A stretch of DNA of 64,000 bases from contig CADBYM010000004.1 in NCBI GenBank assembly GCA_902798915.1, forward strand, positions 62,001 through 126,000, written 5' to 3'. The DNA comes from an uncultured Coriobacteriaceae bacterium. GTDB lineage: Bacteria > Actinomycetota > Coriobacteriia > Coriobacteriales > Atopobiaceae. The notes below the pieces were generated by a model. That model was not told the origin of the DNA. It saw only the letters and a program-made list of their open reading frames with translations, and made no database searches. The position numbers were made by a program, and so were the translations under genes. Positions 36,543 through 45,875 of the stretch are shown here, piece after piece (positions within the stretch are counted from its first letter, which is position 1; each line of letters opens with the position of its first letter).

Positions 36543-36864
36543 CTGAGCGGATCCTTCCTGCGGGTCTAACCCACATGCGCGATGGGACGCTGGAATTTTA
36601 GCAAAGATAGCTACCGTTTGCAGCCCAAATCACGCCTTTGACGGAAGTTGACGCAAGCATATGCAATGTGCATGCGGAGTGGCCACCCTCAAGCGACCCT
36701 GCGCGCCCAACACATCGGATGCAGTTGCCCTTCACCTCGATCCCTCACCTGAAGCTCGCCACATCTAGGTCCACAACACACACATTTATCGACGCATACG
36801 TTAGCTGCAATGCCGCTTTGGGTACCATGTACCCATATGTATGCTGAACCAAGGAGACGTTCAC
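36543..36864. other. divergent intergenic region ileS / ftsH
   Basis: About 320 bases without a supported gene. On the ileS side a TAAAAT -10 (complement of ATTTTA at 36594-36599) is the best promoter candidate. On the ftsH side TGGGTAC-CAT-GTACCCA (36819-36835) is a perfect 7-bp inverted repeat 30 bases before ftsH and could be an operator. Confidence 0.4.
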
Positions 36865-38772
36865 ATGGAGATGAACAACCAGAAGCGCCGTCGTTCGATG
36901 TTCCTGTACGTAATCATTGCCGTTGCGGTCATGCTCGCAGTCAACCAGTCTATGACCATGTACCAGCACCAACAAATCAAGGATGTCTCGTACAGCGAGT
37001 TTCTCACCATGGTAGAGCGCAACCAGGTACGTGAGGTTGACCTCAACACCGGCACGGGCAAGATTCGCTTCACCGATGGCGACAAGGACAACGCGGCCAC
37101 AAAGACCTACGAGACGACGGTGTTCCCCAACGACGACAATCTCGTGAGCCTACTCAAGCAGCACGAGGTGGACTTCAGTGCCGAGATTCCCGACAACAGC
37201 TCTGATTTGTGGATGTACATGCTGCTGAGCTACGGGCTTCCCCTCGGCATCATGGTGTTCTTTGGCTGGCGGCTCAACCGTCGCATGAAGAAGGCCATGG
37301 AGGACGGCGACGATCCCTCCATGAACTTCGGGGGCGGCTTCGGCGGATTCGGCATGGGCGGACTCGGTCGCTCCGGAGCAAAGATTGTGGGCGAGAAGGA
37401 GACGGGCATCACCTTCGCCGACGTCGCCGGCCAAGACGAGGCCAAGGAGTCGCTGCAAGAGATTGCCAGCTTCCTCGAGAACCCTCAACGCTACACCGAC
37501 ATCGGTGCCCGATGCCCCCGTGGCGCGCTGCTCGTAGGCCCTCCCGGCACGGGCAAGACGTTGCTCGCCAAGGCGGTCGCCGGCGAGGCGAAGGTACCGT
37601 TCTTTCAGATTTCTGGCTCCGAATTCGTAGAGATGTTCGTCGGACGTGGAGCTGCCAAGGTCCGCGACCTCTTCAAGCAGGCGAACGAGAAGGCACCCTG
37701 CATCGTCTTCATCGACGAGATCGACACCGTGGGCAAGCGCCGCGACGGCGCCCTCACGACCAACGACGAGCGAGAGCAGACGCTCAACCAGCTCCTCACC
37801 GAGATGGACGGATTCGACAACAACAAGGGAATCGTCGTGCTCGGCGCAACCAACATGCCCGAGTCACTCGACATCGCCCTTACGCGTCCCGGGCGCTTCG
37901 ACCGACGCATCCCCGTCGAGCTGCCCGACCTCGCCGGACGCGAGGCCATCCTCAAGATTCACGCCAACGACGTCAAGATGGAGCGCGGCATAGACCTAAG
38001 TGCCATCGCACGTGCGACCCCCGGCGCCTCTGGCGCGGACCTCGCGAACATGATCAATGAGGCCGCCCTACGCGCGGTGCGCATGGGACACAAACTCGTC
38101 ACGCAGGAAGACTTGGTAGAATCCGTCGATGTCGTCATCGCCGGCGAGAAGAAGAAGTCCACGGTCCTCAGCGAGCACGAAAAGCAGGTGGTCGCCTATC
38201 ACGAGACCGGTCACGCCATAGTCGCCGCATCCCAGAAGGGATCAGCCCCCGTAAGCAAGATTACCATCGTTCCGCGTACATCCGGAGCGCTCGGCTTCAC
38301 GATGCAGGTAGACGAAGACGAGCACTTCCTCACCACGGCAACCGAGATGCGCAACAAGATTGCGGTGCTCTGTGGCGGACGCGCCGCCGAGGAGCTCATC
38401 TTTGGGGAGGCAACCAACGGCGCCTCCAACGATATCGAGAAGGCGACCCAGATTGCGCGCGCCATGGTGACGCAATACGGCATGACCGAACGCTTCGGAA
38501 TGGTCGCCCTCGGCCAGCAGCGCAACCGCTACCTGGGCGGCGGCACGGACCTCACGTGCTCCGAGGGCACCGCAGAGGACATCGATCGCGAGGTGCAGCG
38601 CCTCGTTGAGGAAGGGCACAAGACAGCCCTCGACACATTGCGCGCCCATCGGTTCAAGCTTCACGAAATCAGCCGATACCTCCAGCGCAAGGAGACCATA
38701 ACAGGTGACGAGTTCATGCGCATGTTCACACGTGACGACGGCTTTGCGCCCACGCTCCCCAATCCGCTGTAA
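36865..38772 (+). CDS. ftsH: ATP-dependent zinc metalloprotease FtsH
   Basis: Membrane-anchored AAA protease degrading misfolded membrane proteins and regulators. It has 635 residues: two membrane helices (about 10-30 and 113-133) around a periplasmic domain, then a glycine-rich linker. The AAA module has [28 protein letters not shown] and RPGRFDRR in the second region of homology. The zinc site is HETGH in [17 protein letters not shown] is more usual. The start at 36865 has AAGGAG 8 bases upstream, better than the upstream ATG at 36841. Confidence 0.96.
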   Translation: MEMNNQKRRRSMFLYVIIAVAVMLAVNQSMTMYQHQQIKDVSYSEFLTMVERNQVREVDLNTGTGKIRFTDGDKDNAATKTYETTVFPNDDNLVSLLKQHEVDFSAEIPDNSSDLWMYMLLSYGLPLGIMVFFGWRLNRRMKKAMEDGDDPSMNFGGGFGGFGMGGLGRSGAKIVGEKETGITFADVAGQDEAKESLQEIASFLENPQRYTDIGARCPRGALLVGPPGTGKTLLAKAVAGEAKVPFFQISGSEFVEMFVGRGAAKVRDLFKQANEKAPCIVFIDEIDTVGKRRDGALTTNDEREQTLNQLLTEMDGFDNNKGIVVLGATNMPESLDIALTRPGRFDRRIPVELPDLAGREAILKIHANDVKMERGIDLSAIARATPGASGADLANMINEAALRAVRMGHKLVTQEDLVESVDVVIAGEKKKSTVLSEHEKQVVAYHETGHAIVAASQKGSAPVSKITIVPRTSGALGFTMQVDEDEHFLTTATEMRNKIAVLCGGRAAEELIFGEATNGASNDIEKATQIARAMVTQYGMTERFGMVALGQQRNRYLGGGTDLTCSEGTAEDIDREVQRLVEEGHKTALDTLRAHRFKLHEISRYLQRKETITGDEFMRMFTRDDGFAPTLPNPL

Positions 38773-38812
38773 GGCTCGAGCGTCTTAGGGGTGTCCCATT
38801 TGCTTCTCTAGT

Positions 38813-38862
38813 AGAACGCGGGCGCCACGAGGAGACTTGCTTCCTCGTGGCGCCCGCGTTCT
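38813..38862. terminator. bidirectional terminator, 21-bp perfect stem
   Basis: Arms 38813-38833 and 38842-38862 are exact reverse complements (left begins AGAACGCGGGCGCC), loop of 8 bases, ending in TTCTTTG. It serves ftsH on the + strand and the HAD gene on the - strand. Confidence 0.8.
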
Positions 38863-38905
38863 TTGGGACTTGCAATCCCTGACGCACAGGCTTTCGATGG
38901 CGAAC

Positions 38906-39712
38906 TCATACAAGCTGCTCGAGCGTGCGTGCCACCCCTGCCTCCGCATTGGTCCAGGGAACTACGTGCGTCGACGATGCCTTCACCTGCGGCTCAGCGT
39001 TAGCCATGGCGTAGGAGTTTGGCACCGAAAGGAGCATGTCGAGGTCGTTGGGACCGTCTCCGAATGCAACCGCACGCTCGAGGTCCGCACCATAATGCGC
39101 ACAGATTACGTGCACCGCGTTGGACTTGCTCGCATCGGCCATCATGACCTCGCAGAGAATGTCGCTCGAACGCACGACGTTGAGGTGGGGATACCTCTCC
39201 GCGACCGTGCGTTGGGCCTCCAGAATCTCGGTTGGCTCCCCCATGAGCAAGAACTTATGTACGCCACGCTCACCGAAAGTGCCCGCGAGGTCCGTGCAGG
39301 CCCGTGCCTCCGTCTGCACCAGACGCTCCTCTCGCTGGATGTTGGGGTCTTCTCTGCTGTCGACAATCCAATCGTGGAACCCGTACGTACCCACGGTGAG
39401 GTGCGGCAGCTCGCGATCAAGGTACTCCTTTATGGCAACGGCCTCCTCGGTACTGATCGTCGTGCTGAAGAGCTCATGCCCTTCGGCGTCGAGCACGTAC
39501 GCACCCGAGTAGCAGGCAAGCGGCCCAACAAAGCCCAGCTGCTCCTGAATAGGATAAAGCCCCTCGGGCGATCGTGCCGACACGAGGCAGATCGGCACGC
39601 GAGCGGCGACGCGCTGCATGATTGGAGCTGTATGCCGCAACGGATGATGGTCATCCCCCACCAGAGTCCCGTCCACGTCGGTAAAGACGATGCCGATTCC
39701 TGTACTGCCCAT
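38906..39712 (-). CDS. Cof-type HAD hydrolase
   Basis: 268 residues of the HAD superfamily with a C2 cap: nucleophile motif DVDGTL near residue 12, motif II LVSARSPEGL, a lysine in ADASKSNAV and the magnesium motif GDGPNDLDML. Cof-type enzymes dephosphorylate sugar phosphates, flavin phosphates or pyridoxal phosphate. The substrate cannot be predicted here. Confidence 0.88.
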   Translation of the reverse strand: MGSTGIGIVFTDVDGTLVGDDHHPLRHTAPIMQRVAARVPICLVSARSPEGLYPIQEQLGFVGPLACYSGAYVLDAEGHELFSTTISTEEAVAIKEYLDRELPHLTVGTYGFHDWIVDSREDPNIQREERLVQTEARACTDLAGTFGERGVHKFLLMGEPTEILEAQRTVAERYPHLNVVRSSDILCEVMMADASKSNAVHVICAHYGADLERAVAFGDGPNDLDMLLSVPNSYAMANAEPQVKASSTHVVPWTNAEAGVARTLEQLV

Positions 39713-39831
39713 GCCAGCCCCTTTCGTCGTGCTCCACTAGGCATCGTTGTAGGTAAAGCCGCAACTAGAATCTATCAAGAAACGCCCCATGCGCAATAAA
39801 CGCACATGAGGCATCAAGGGTTACGACTCAC

Positions 39832-41766
39832 CTATAGACGCGCGGCCGTCAGCTGATTGTTCACCTCGTTTGCGAGCCTTCCGAACTGATAACTGAGCCA
39901 AGGACCAGGACAGTCTGTGGCCTAGAACCACTAGTGCATCGTAAGCAGCATATCGCCACTCCCAAGGCCCTCGTAGTCTACCTCTCCCCGATACACCAGA
40001 CGTGTCTTGCCATTGTGCATGCAAACGTCCGCACATAGCGAGACGAGCGACGACCAAGACTCGTTGGTCAGACTTCCGTCAAGCCGATTGGCACACTCAA
40101 TGGTTATCGCCCTGTTGTCGTTGGCGCTGCTGCCTGAAGTCCACGCGCGGTTGCATTCGTTCACATACATGCCGACGCGCCCGTCATATCCAATGGCGTA
40201 GTTGCTCGACGCCTGGCGGCTTACGGGCTCAAAGACCACACCGAACCCCTCTACCGAGCCATAGCCCCCCGCATAGTGCGGCGTGATGGTATCGATGCAA
40301 TGCTTACGCTTGCCCGAGTGGTTCGGGCTCAGCTTTACGTACCCGACCATCGGGCTGTCTGACAAGCCCCAGCTTTGATACGAGATGCCATACCGTGCGA
40401 GCATCTTGTATGACTTGCTGCTGTATTTGACATATCGAACCGGGATTCTCTGCATTTGCCTTTTGAGCTTCGTCGATGGGGCTGCGCCATGCTTCAAGAC
40501 CAGCACGATCTGCAACGATTCCAGCCTCCAAGCATACCCTGAGGTACCGGCAGACCGCCCGTTCTTGGCCCATCCCATCCATCCGATGTTTTGGGCATGG
40601 ACGCGATAGTACACGTCATAATGCTTCGCCATCGCACCATAGAGCTTGATCTGGATCGCCTCGAGGCGCAGGCCCTTGCCAGACGTGCCGCTCATCGCAC
40701 CGTCCTTCTTCCAACCCTGCCAGCCAATGCCTTGCACGTGTGTACGATATTTGATGCCACCACCAAGCAGCTGTTTGCCGAGCTTGATGTTAATTGCCTC
40801 AAGTCGCAAGCCTTTGCCCGACGTGCCTCCTAGCGCACCGTCTTTCTTCCAGTCCTGCCAGCCAGTTCTTTGGACGTGGGTACGATAGCTAACTGATGGT
40901 TTCACAATCTGATACGTCGCGCTTATCGTACCCGTGAAGTTGCCTTTGCCCCTGATGATGACCGTAGCCGTTCCAGGGTTGACGGAGTTCTCGTAGGTGA
41001 GCGTGTAGTCGGTTCCCCTCTTGAGCGTAACTCCATTGAAGACGACCGTAGGCAACGGCTTCATCTTCTTGCCCGTATAAGCCTGCCGAGCAATTGGCTC
41101 GACAACGGCAGCACTGATGGGTGCGGCGGTGATCTTAAACGTCGCTCTTATGGTGCCGGAGTATGCGCCCATGCCTTTGATTGCGACCCGCGCAGTTCCG
41201 ACTTTCCGATTCCTGCTGTACGAGACGGTGTAGTCGACGTGCTTGACGAGCACTGCCCCCTCAAGCGTTATGGTTGGATCGGGCGTAATCGGACTGCCTG
41301 TATAGGTCTGATTGGGTATGGCACCGACTTTGGCCGCGGCAAGCGACCTGACGCTCTCCTCGGGGTCAATCTCCAAATCCATCCGGGCAGCGACCGCCGC
41401 ATCGGCCCCGCTCGAATCGGCGGATTCGACAGCGTCCTCTTTGAGGGCCGCACCCGTATCGTCTTCTTCGATGGCTAAAGCCGCATCGTCTTCTACGGTC
41501 GCTTCGACGTCGAGCACAGCATCGTCACTCTGGTCGTATATCTCCCCAGCATCCTCCACCCCCAAGGCGTCCGCATCAGGAGTGGGCAGTGCATCTTCAT
41601 TCAAATCCTCGATGATTTCATCCACGGAATCCTGTTCACCCACCACCTCACCGGATGTCACGACCGACTCTGCCAGCGCGGATGAGGGCAGGCTCGCAAG
41701 CGCAAGAACGATGCTCAACAACCATGCAAGAATTGCGTTGTAACGTTTTGAGGTTACTTTTCCCAT
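39832..41766 (-). pseudogene. secreted N-acetylmuramoyl-L-alanine amidase, interrupted by two in-frame TAG codons
   Basis: The open part (39931-41766) encodes 611 residues: signal peptide (AILAWLLSIVLALASLPSSA), acidic linker, two MBG-like modules (AIPNQTYTGSPITPD, ARQAYTGKKMKPLP), three GWxxW hydrophobic repeats (THVQRTGWQDWKKDG, THVQGIGWQGWKKDG, VHAQNIGWMGWAKNG) and an amidase_2 domain (ITPHYAGG, NRAITIECANR). It stops at TAG (39931-39933) right after LLTMH. In the same frame translation would continue W-F, a second TAG (39922-39924), then ATDCPGPWLSYQFGRLAN and end at TAG 39832-39834. That tail is the conserved zinc and substrate region of the family, so the gene is either recently inactivated or read through. 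Single changes (AAG or CAG to TAG) would explain each stop. Confidence 0.8.
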
Positions 41767-41954
41767 GACGTCGCGACTCCCAAGGCGTTTTTCTTACCTC
41801 GCTCGTGATGCCAGCATGCATCGGACACTTATGAAGGTGGAATGTAGCAAATCTTGGCAATGGGACGACCCGGCAGCGCCCGCATATAACAAAGCGTTGG
41901 ACAGAAAGGGAGTCGGGAACGAACCCCGATTGCAAATACGAAAGGAACCGCATT

Positions 41955-42977
41955 ATGAAGAATGCCAAGAGCGTCAACGCAAGATTCGGCAAGAAGGCCC
42001 TCGTCGTGGCGGCAGCCCTCTCCTTCGCCCTCACCGGCGGACTCGTACTCACTGCGAAGCGTACCATGGCACTTAATGCCACATACGCAACCGCGCAGCA
42101 GGCCACTTGGAACTGGGCAACGGTCGCGAGCGCCGCAGATGCCGCCAGCGCGGTCGGCCTCGTAAGGTTCGGCTTGCCTACAGGAATCGCCCTCGGCGAC
42201 CTGTGGTACGAGAACCCCACCTACTCTTGCGCAGGCGGCGTCGCGCAGGCCACGTACGAGACCGGTGCCAGCGCGATCATCGTGCGCAAGGGTGTTGCCG
42301 ATACCCACATGGCCCCGCTCACCGACCGCACGGAAGCGGAGTTCGCCTACAAGTATCAGCACGACGTAGACGGCCAACACCTCACGCTCTTGGGCTCTTC
42401 TGCAGAGAACGCGACCGTCGTTACGTGGAAAGATGGAAACGTAGAGTATGGCATCACCTGGCAGGGTCTCGGCGGCGAGGAGATGGCGATGGGCAAGGAC
42501 GACGCCGTGCGCCTCGCGAGGATCGTCCGCGACGCCAACGCCGAGCCGCAGCGCCAGCAGCCGCAGCAGGCTCCTACGCAGCAGCCGCAACAGCAGGCTC
42601 CCGCGCAGCAGCAGGCTCAGGAGGAGCAGGTCACCCCAACCGGCCTCATCTCCTCGGGAGAGGCTACCAACATCGCCGTCACCTACGTGGCGGGCGGAAA
42701 CAATGTCTCCAACGTGGGATGCGAACTCAGCAGCGCCAGCACCGAGCCCAGGTACGTGGTAACCTTCCACTACGATGACGCAGACTACCTGGTAAAGGTA
42801 GGTGCACGTGACGGCTCCGTATGGTACGCCACCGCCATCTACAACGACGGTACGACCAGCGATGTCACAGACGTCGCGAGGGACAACGGCACCGAAGAAG
42901 TGACCGATGAGCAGGATGTGGCCACCGAGCAGGACGTGACCTACGACGAGGATGTGGAAGTGAACATCGAGGCATAG
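41955..42977 (+). CDS. secreted protein with glutamine-rich linker and PepSY-like domain
   Basis: 340 residues. A signal peptide (about 1-37: FGKKALVVAAALSFALTGG) is followed by a globular domain (about 45-190; IRVRKGVADT-like strands and GNVEYGITWQGLGGEEM, reminiscent of DUF4367-type anti-sigma C-terminal domains). A Q/P/A-rich low-complexity linker (about 197-225) precedes a PepSY-like domain (VTPTGLISSGEATNIA, then GARDGSVWYATAIYNDG). An acidic tail with repeated E-Q/E-D-V ends the protein. AAAGGA precedes the ATG. Likely cell-surface or extracellular, possibly a protease inhibitor-like PepSY protein. The role is unknown. Confidence 0.7.
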   Translation: MKNAKSVNARFGKKALVVAAALSFALTGGLVLTAKRTMALNATYATAQQATWNWATVASAADAASAVGLVRFGLPTGIALGDLWYENPTYSCAGGVAQATYETGASAIIVRKGVADTHMAPLTDRTEAEFAYKYQHDVDGQHLTLLGSSAENATVVTWKDGNVEYGITWQGLGGEEMAMGKDDAVRLARIVRDANAEPQRQQPQQAPTQQPQQQAPAQQQAQEEQVTPTGLISSGEATNIAVTYVAGGNNVSNVGCELSSASTEPRYVVTFHYDDADYLVKVGARDGSVWYATAIYNDGTTSDVTDVARDNGTEEVTDEQDVATEQDVTYDEDVEVNIEA

Positions 42978-42995
42978 CGACAACTAGAGCCCCAC

Positions 42996-43033
42996 AGGCG
43001 CGGAAGGGAACCACTCCCCTTCCGCGCCTTTTG
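42996..43033 (+). terminator. rho-independent terminator, 13-bp stem with T tract
   Basis: AGGCGCGGAAGGG and CCCTTCCGCGCCT around an 8-base loop, followed by TTTG, 19 bases after the PepSY-like gene. Confidence 0.85.
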
Positions 43034-43173
43034 TTGGCTACGATTCCACGGCAACCTCAATCCCACGGTGAGCGACCGGTCGACGGCCAGTCACACCGTC
43101 GCCCGGATGGCACCGCACATCATTAGTGTGGAAAATCGACATGAACGAATGGCATCAACTGGTGTTTTTTCAA

Positions 43174-43232
43174 TTTTGATAACGATTTTCCGCACTGGCT
43201 AGAATAGCCAGTGCGGAAAATCGTTATCAAAA
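43174..43232. repeat. 28-bp perfect inverted repeat with 3-base loop in AT-rich spacer
   Basis: Arms 43174-43201 and 43205-43232 are exact reverse complements (left begins TTTTGATAACGATTTTCC), loop GAA. A partial diverged copy (AGTGTGGAAAATCG, 43125-43138) of the right-arm sequence AGTGCGGAAAATCG lies 50 bases upstream. The spacer is much more AT-rich than its surroundings. It is too far from the preceding gene, which already has a terminator, to be that gene's terminator. Confidence 0.75.
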
Positions 43233-43238
43233 ACGGTA

Positions 43239-43483
43239 ATGTCCCAGTTGGCTACCATTGCAGGTTTCGATTTTTCGCACTTATGCATATTTGCTATACA
43301 CTCCCATTGCAGCTTTCGACCCCTCAGGCACGCCATCGGCGAAGCGATAACAAAGGCGGACCTCCTTCTGGCCGCCGCGGATGATGCCAAACAGCTGATA
43401 GGGTTCATCTGCGCAGGACAGGGCACTCGTCGACGAGTACTATAGGTGCATCGCCCTCGACTGAGGCAGCAAGGTGACCACAA
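43239..43483 (+). pseudogene. possible degenerate GNAT acetyltransferase N-terminus
   Basis: A short frame reads FRPLRHAIGEAITKADLLLA then AADDAKQLIGFICAGQG. The pattern of a helix followed by a (L)LLAA-DD-LIGFI strand pair resembles the start of GNAT acetyltransferases. The expected continuation LVDEYYRCIALD appears in another frame just downstream (43418-43465), consistent with a frameshift. It is short and weakly supported. Confidence 0.25.
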
Positions 43484-43549
43484 TCCCACTGTTGGCAAGC
43501 AGTCGTCGTGAAGCAAACCATCCAAAACAACGAAAACAGGAACCACACC

Positions 43550-44353
43550 ATGAAGCTCACAATGCTCGGAACCGGGAACGCACTCGTCACCGAGTGCTAC
43601 AACACCTGCTTCGTCTTGGAGGATGACGGCCAGTACCTCATGGTCGACGGCGGTGGCGGCAACACCATCCTGAGCCAGCTCAAACATGCAGGTTACGACT
43701 GGATGGACATGCGCCACATTTTCGTCACGCACCGTCACATAGATCACCTACTCGGCATCGTCTGGATGGTAAGGATGATCTGCCAGTTCATGGATCATGG
43801 TGGCTACCAAGGCGATGCGTGGGTCTACTCTCACGGCGAGGTGCTCGACCTGTTACGCAACCTGGCGATCAAACTACTACGGCCCCAAGAGACGCGCTTC
43901 ATTGACGACAGTCTGCACATGGTTGAGGTCACCGACGGGCAAGAACTCAACATCATCGGTCATCGGATGACCTTCTTTGACATCGGCTCGACGAAGGCCA
44001 CACAATTTGGGTTTTGCATGGAGCTAGACGAGAGCAGGCGCCTTGTTTGCTGCGGCGACGAGCCTCTCTCTGACGCGGGCCGCCCGTACGCTCGGGACGC
44101 CGACTGGTTGCTACACGAGGCCTTCTGCCTCTACTCGCAAGCCGACGTCTTTGACCCCTACGAGAAGCACCACTCCACGGTCAAGGATGCATGCGAACTC
44201 GCCGAGGAGCTCGGCGTACGAAACCTCGTGCTCTACCACACCGAGGATTACAATCTCGCACGGCGCAGGGAGCTTTACACGGCCGAAGGTCAGCCTCACT
44301 ACTCTGGCACCCTCTGGATTCCCGAAGACCTAGAGTCCATCGAGCTCAACTGA
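43550..44353 (+). CDS. metallo-beta-lactamase-fold hydrolase, RNase Z-like
   Basis: 267 residues with the MBL fold: GTGNALVTECYNTCFVLED at the N-terminus, the zinc motif THRHIDHLLG (HxHxDH), a late CCGDEPLSD, DWLLHEAFC and LVLYHTEDYN histidine regions. Architecture and length resemble RNase Z/ElaC-type nucleases. No flexible-arm exosite is obvious, so it may be a non-tRNA MBL enzyme. The start at 43550 is chosen because homology begins there and AGGAA lies upstream; a GTG at 43508 is possible. Confidence 0.75.
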   Translation: MKLTMLGTGNALVTECYNTCFVLEDDGQYLMVDGGGGNTILSQLKHAGYDWMDMRHIFVTHRHIDHLLGIVWMVRMICQFMDHGGYQGDAWVYSHGEVLDLLRNLAIKLLRPQETRFIDDSLHMVEVTDGQELNIIGHRMTFFDIGSTKATQFGFCMELDESRRLVCCGDEPLSDAGRPYARDADWLLHEAFCLYSQADVFDPYEKHHSTVKDACELAEELGVRNLVLYHTEDYNLARRRELYTAEGQPHYSGTLWIPEDLESIELN

Positions 44354-44394
44354 GGCGAATAGACCGACCGCAACCCACTGCGGGCAAGCAAACA

Positions 44395-44429
44395 AGACTG
44401 CCCGAAGGGTTACACCCCTTGGGCAGTCT
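44395..44429. terminator. hairpin between convergent genes
   Basis: AGACTGCCC and GGGCAGTCT with an inner AAGGG/CCCTT extension, between the MBL gene and the opposing hydrolase. Confidence 0.65.
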
Positions 44430-44455
44430 CGAAGGCTCTCTATGGCAAGGAGTCG

Positions 44456-45439
44456 CTACGCTAGGTTCTCCTCAAAGAAGCTCTGCAGCTTGTCGAAGGG
44501 GATATAGTTGCCATCGCCACCATCGTAGAGGTCGCAATGGTTGGCGCCGGGGATGATCATGAGCTCCTTGTTCGCACCCTTGAGCAGCGCAAATGCTCCC
44601 TCGCCGAAGTAGCGGGAGTGAGCCTTCTCGCCATGGACGATAAGCACGGGATTGTCAATCTCGCCCGCCATGGAGAGGATTGGCTGGTTGAGGAAGGACA
44701 TGGTACCCGTCACGTTCCAGCCGTCATTGGAGTTGCCAGAGCGCTCGTGATAGCCACGCGGTGTCTTGTAGTATGCATAGTAGTCCTTGACGAACTGGGG
44801 CGCGTCATCGGGCAGTGGGTCAACCACGCCGCCTGCGCGCACGTAGGTGCCAGACGCATAGTCTGCCGTACGCTGGACGGCCCACGCAGCGCGCTGCTCG
44901 TCGCGAGCCTCCTTGCTGTCGGCCGCGCCGTAGTAGCCCTCACGCGCGATGCGGCTCATGTCGTACATTGTGGCGGCTACGGTTGCCTTGATGCGCGGGT
45001 CGAGCGCCGCCGCGTTGATGGCCATGCCACCCCAGCCACAGATGCCAATGATGCCAATGCGCTCGGCATCAACGTCATCGCGGCAGCTGAGATAGTCCAC
45101 CGCGGCACAGAAATCCTCAGTGTTGATGTCGGGCGAAGCCATGCGACGTGGCTCACCACCCGACTCGCCGGTGAATGAGGGGTCAAAGGCGATGGTGAGA
45201 AAGCCGCGCTCAGCCATGCTCTGGGCGTACAGGCCTGAGCTCTGCTCCTTGACGGCGCCAAACGGGCCGCTTACGGCGAGAGCAGCCAGCTTGCCCTCGG
45301 CACCCTTGGGCTTATAGAGGTCTGCGGCCAGTGTGATGCCATAGCGGTTGTGGAAGGTTACCTTCCCGTGGTCGACGAGGTCACTCTGGGGAAAGACCTT
45401 GTCCCACTCCTGGGTGAGGTTGAGCTGCGCGTCCTGCAT
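44456..45439 (-). CDS. alpha/beta hydrolase (dienelactone hydrolase-like)
   Basis: 327 residues. The fold is indicated by ALAVSGPFGAVKEQSSGLYA, the nucleophile elbow IGICGWGGMAINAAA with Cys or the following residue at the nucleophile position, and a C-terminal PVLIVHGEKAHS then PGANHCDLYDG supplying the acid and histidine. This Cys-elbow form is found in YcjY-type and dienelactone-like hydrolases of unknown substrate. The start at 45439 is preceded by GAAAGGACACGCC. No N-terminal signal peptide is seen. Confidence 0.8.
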   Translation of the reverse strand: MQDAQLNLTQEWDKVFPQSDLVDHGKVTFHNRYGITLAADLYKPKGAEGKLAALAVSGPFGAVKEQSSGLYAQSMAERGFLTIAFDPSFTGESGGEPRRMASPDINTEDFCAAVDYLSCRDDVDAERIGIIGICGWGGMAINAAALDPRIKATVAATMYDMSRIAREGYYGAADSKEARDEQRAAWAVQRTADYASGTYVRAGGVVDPLPDDAPQFVKDYYAYYKTPRGYHERSGNSNDGWNVTGTMSFLNQPILSMAGEIDNPVLIVHGEKAHSRYFGEGAFALLKGANKELMIIPGANHCDLYDGGDGNYIPFDKLQSFFEENLA

Positions 45440-45550
45440 GGCGTGTCCTTTCTCCGTTTCCGATGACTCTATTGTTCGCCTGTATGCGAGAGACTTCAAA
45501 TGCCTGCTGATAGTAGCTCGCCATAACCTAAACCTATCGCAATGCACAGG

Positions 45551-45570
45551 CTCGGCCCCGTGGGGCCGAG
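45551..45570. terminator. short perfect hairpin
   Basis: CTCGGCCCC-GT-GGGGCCGAG, a 9-bp stem upstream of the mgtE remnant. No gene ends at it, so it may be a leftover of the deleted sequence. Confidence 0.35.
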
Positions 45571-45587
45571 AGATCACCCGCCTCAGC

Positions 45588-45815
45588 GCCCTTCACGAGT
45601 GGGCGCCGGAAAGCCAACCCGTCATCGTGCTTATCGCGATGATCGGCAACATGATCATCGCGGGAGCGTTCGGCTTCCTCGTGCCTGTGGCGCTCAAGGC
45701 CTGCCATCAAGATCCGGCGGTATCGATCTCAATCTTTGTCACGACGGCAACCGACGTTCTCGGCTTCTTTATATTCCTTGGGATGGCACAGCTCTTCCTT
45801 CCCCTGCTAAGGTAA
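45588..45815 (+). pseudogene. C-terminal remnant of an MgtE magnesium transporter
   Basis: About 75 residues containing VIVLIAMIGNMIIAGAFGFL, VPVALKACHQDPAV and IFVTTATDVLGFFIFLGMAQ. These match the last two membrane helices of MgtE, including the conserved TDV(x)GFF segment that lines the pore. The N-terminal cytosolic domains and first helices are missing; the preceding 150 bases show no MgtE sequence. It is a deletion remnant between the alpha/beta hydrolase and the sirtuin. Confidence 0.65.
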
Positions 45816-45875
45816 TGCGACAACACCCTGCTACTGGGACATGCACCTGTCAGCTGACGAAAGGAATGAATCAAC

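Noticed and set aside
34230..36569. 779-residue open frame antisense to ileS
   Set aside because: It is the complement of a gene with full synthetase motifs. Long antisense frames are expected in GC-rich coding DNA, and it has no family resemblance or ribosome-binding site.
36543..36840. T-box riboswitch upstream of ileS
   Set aside because: A GAGGGTGGCC-like stretch is present on the - strand, but the conserved T-box bulge sequence and a specifier-loop arrangement are not visible.
39832..39933. Genetic recoding of TAG (pyrrolysine-type) in the amidase
   Set aside because: TAG is used as the ordinary stop of many intact genes here (aroC, trpS, htpG's neighbours, the acyl-CoA synthetase, ABC1), so genome-wide recoding is unlikely. 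Recent nonsense mutation or local suppression fits better.
43199..43747. 182-residue - strand frame across the AT-rich spacer and the MBL gene start
   Set aside because: Its C-terminal part is complement of the MBL coding sequence and the rest crosses a palindrome. No start signal or motif.
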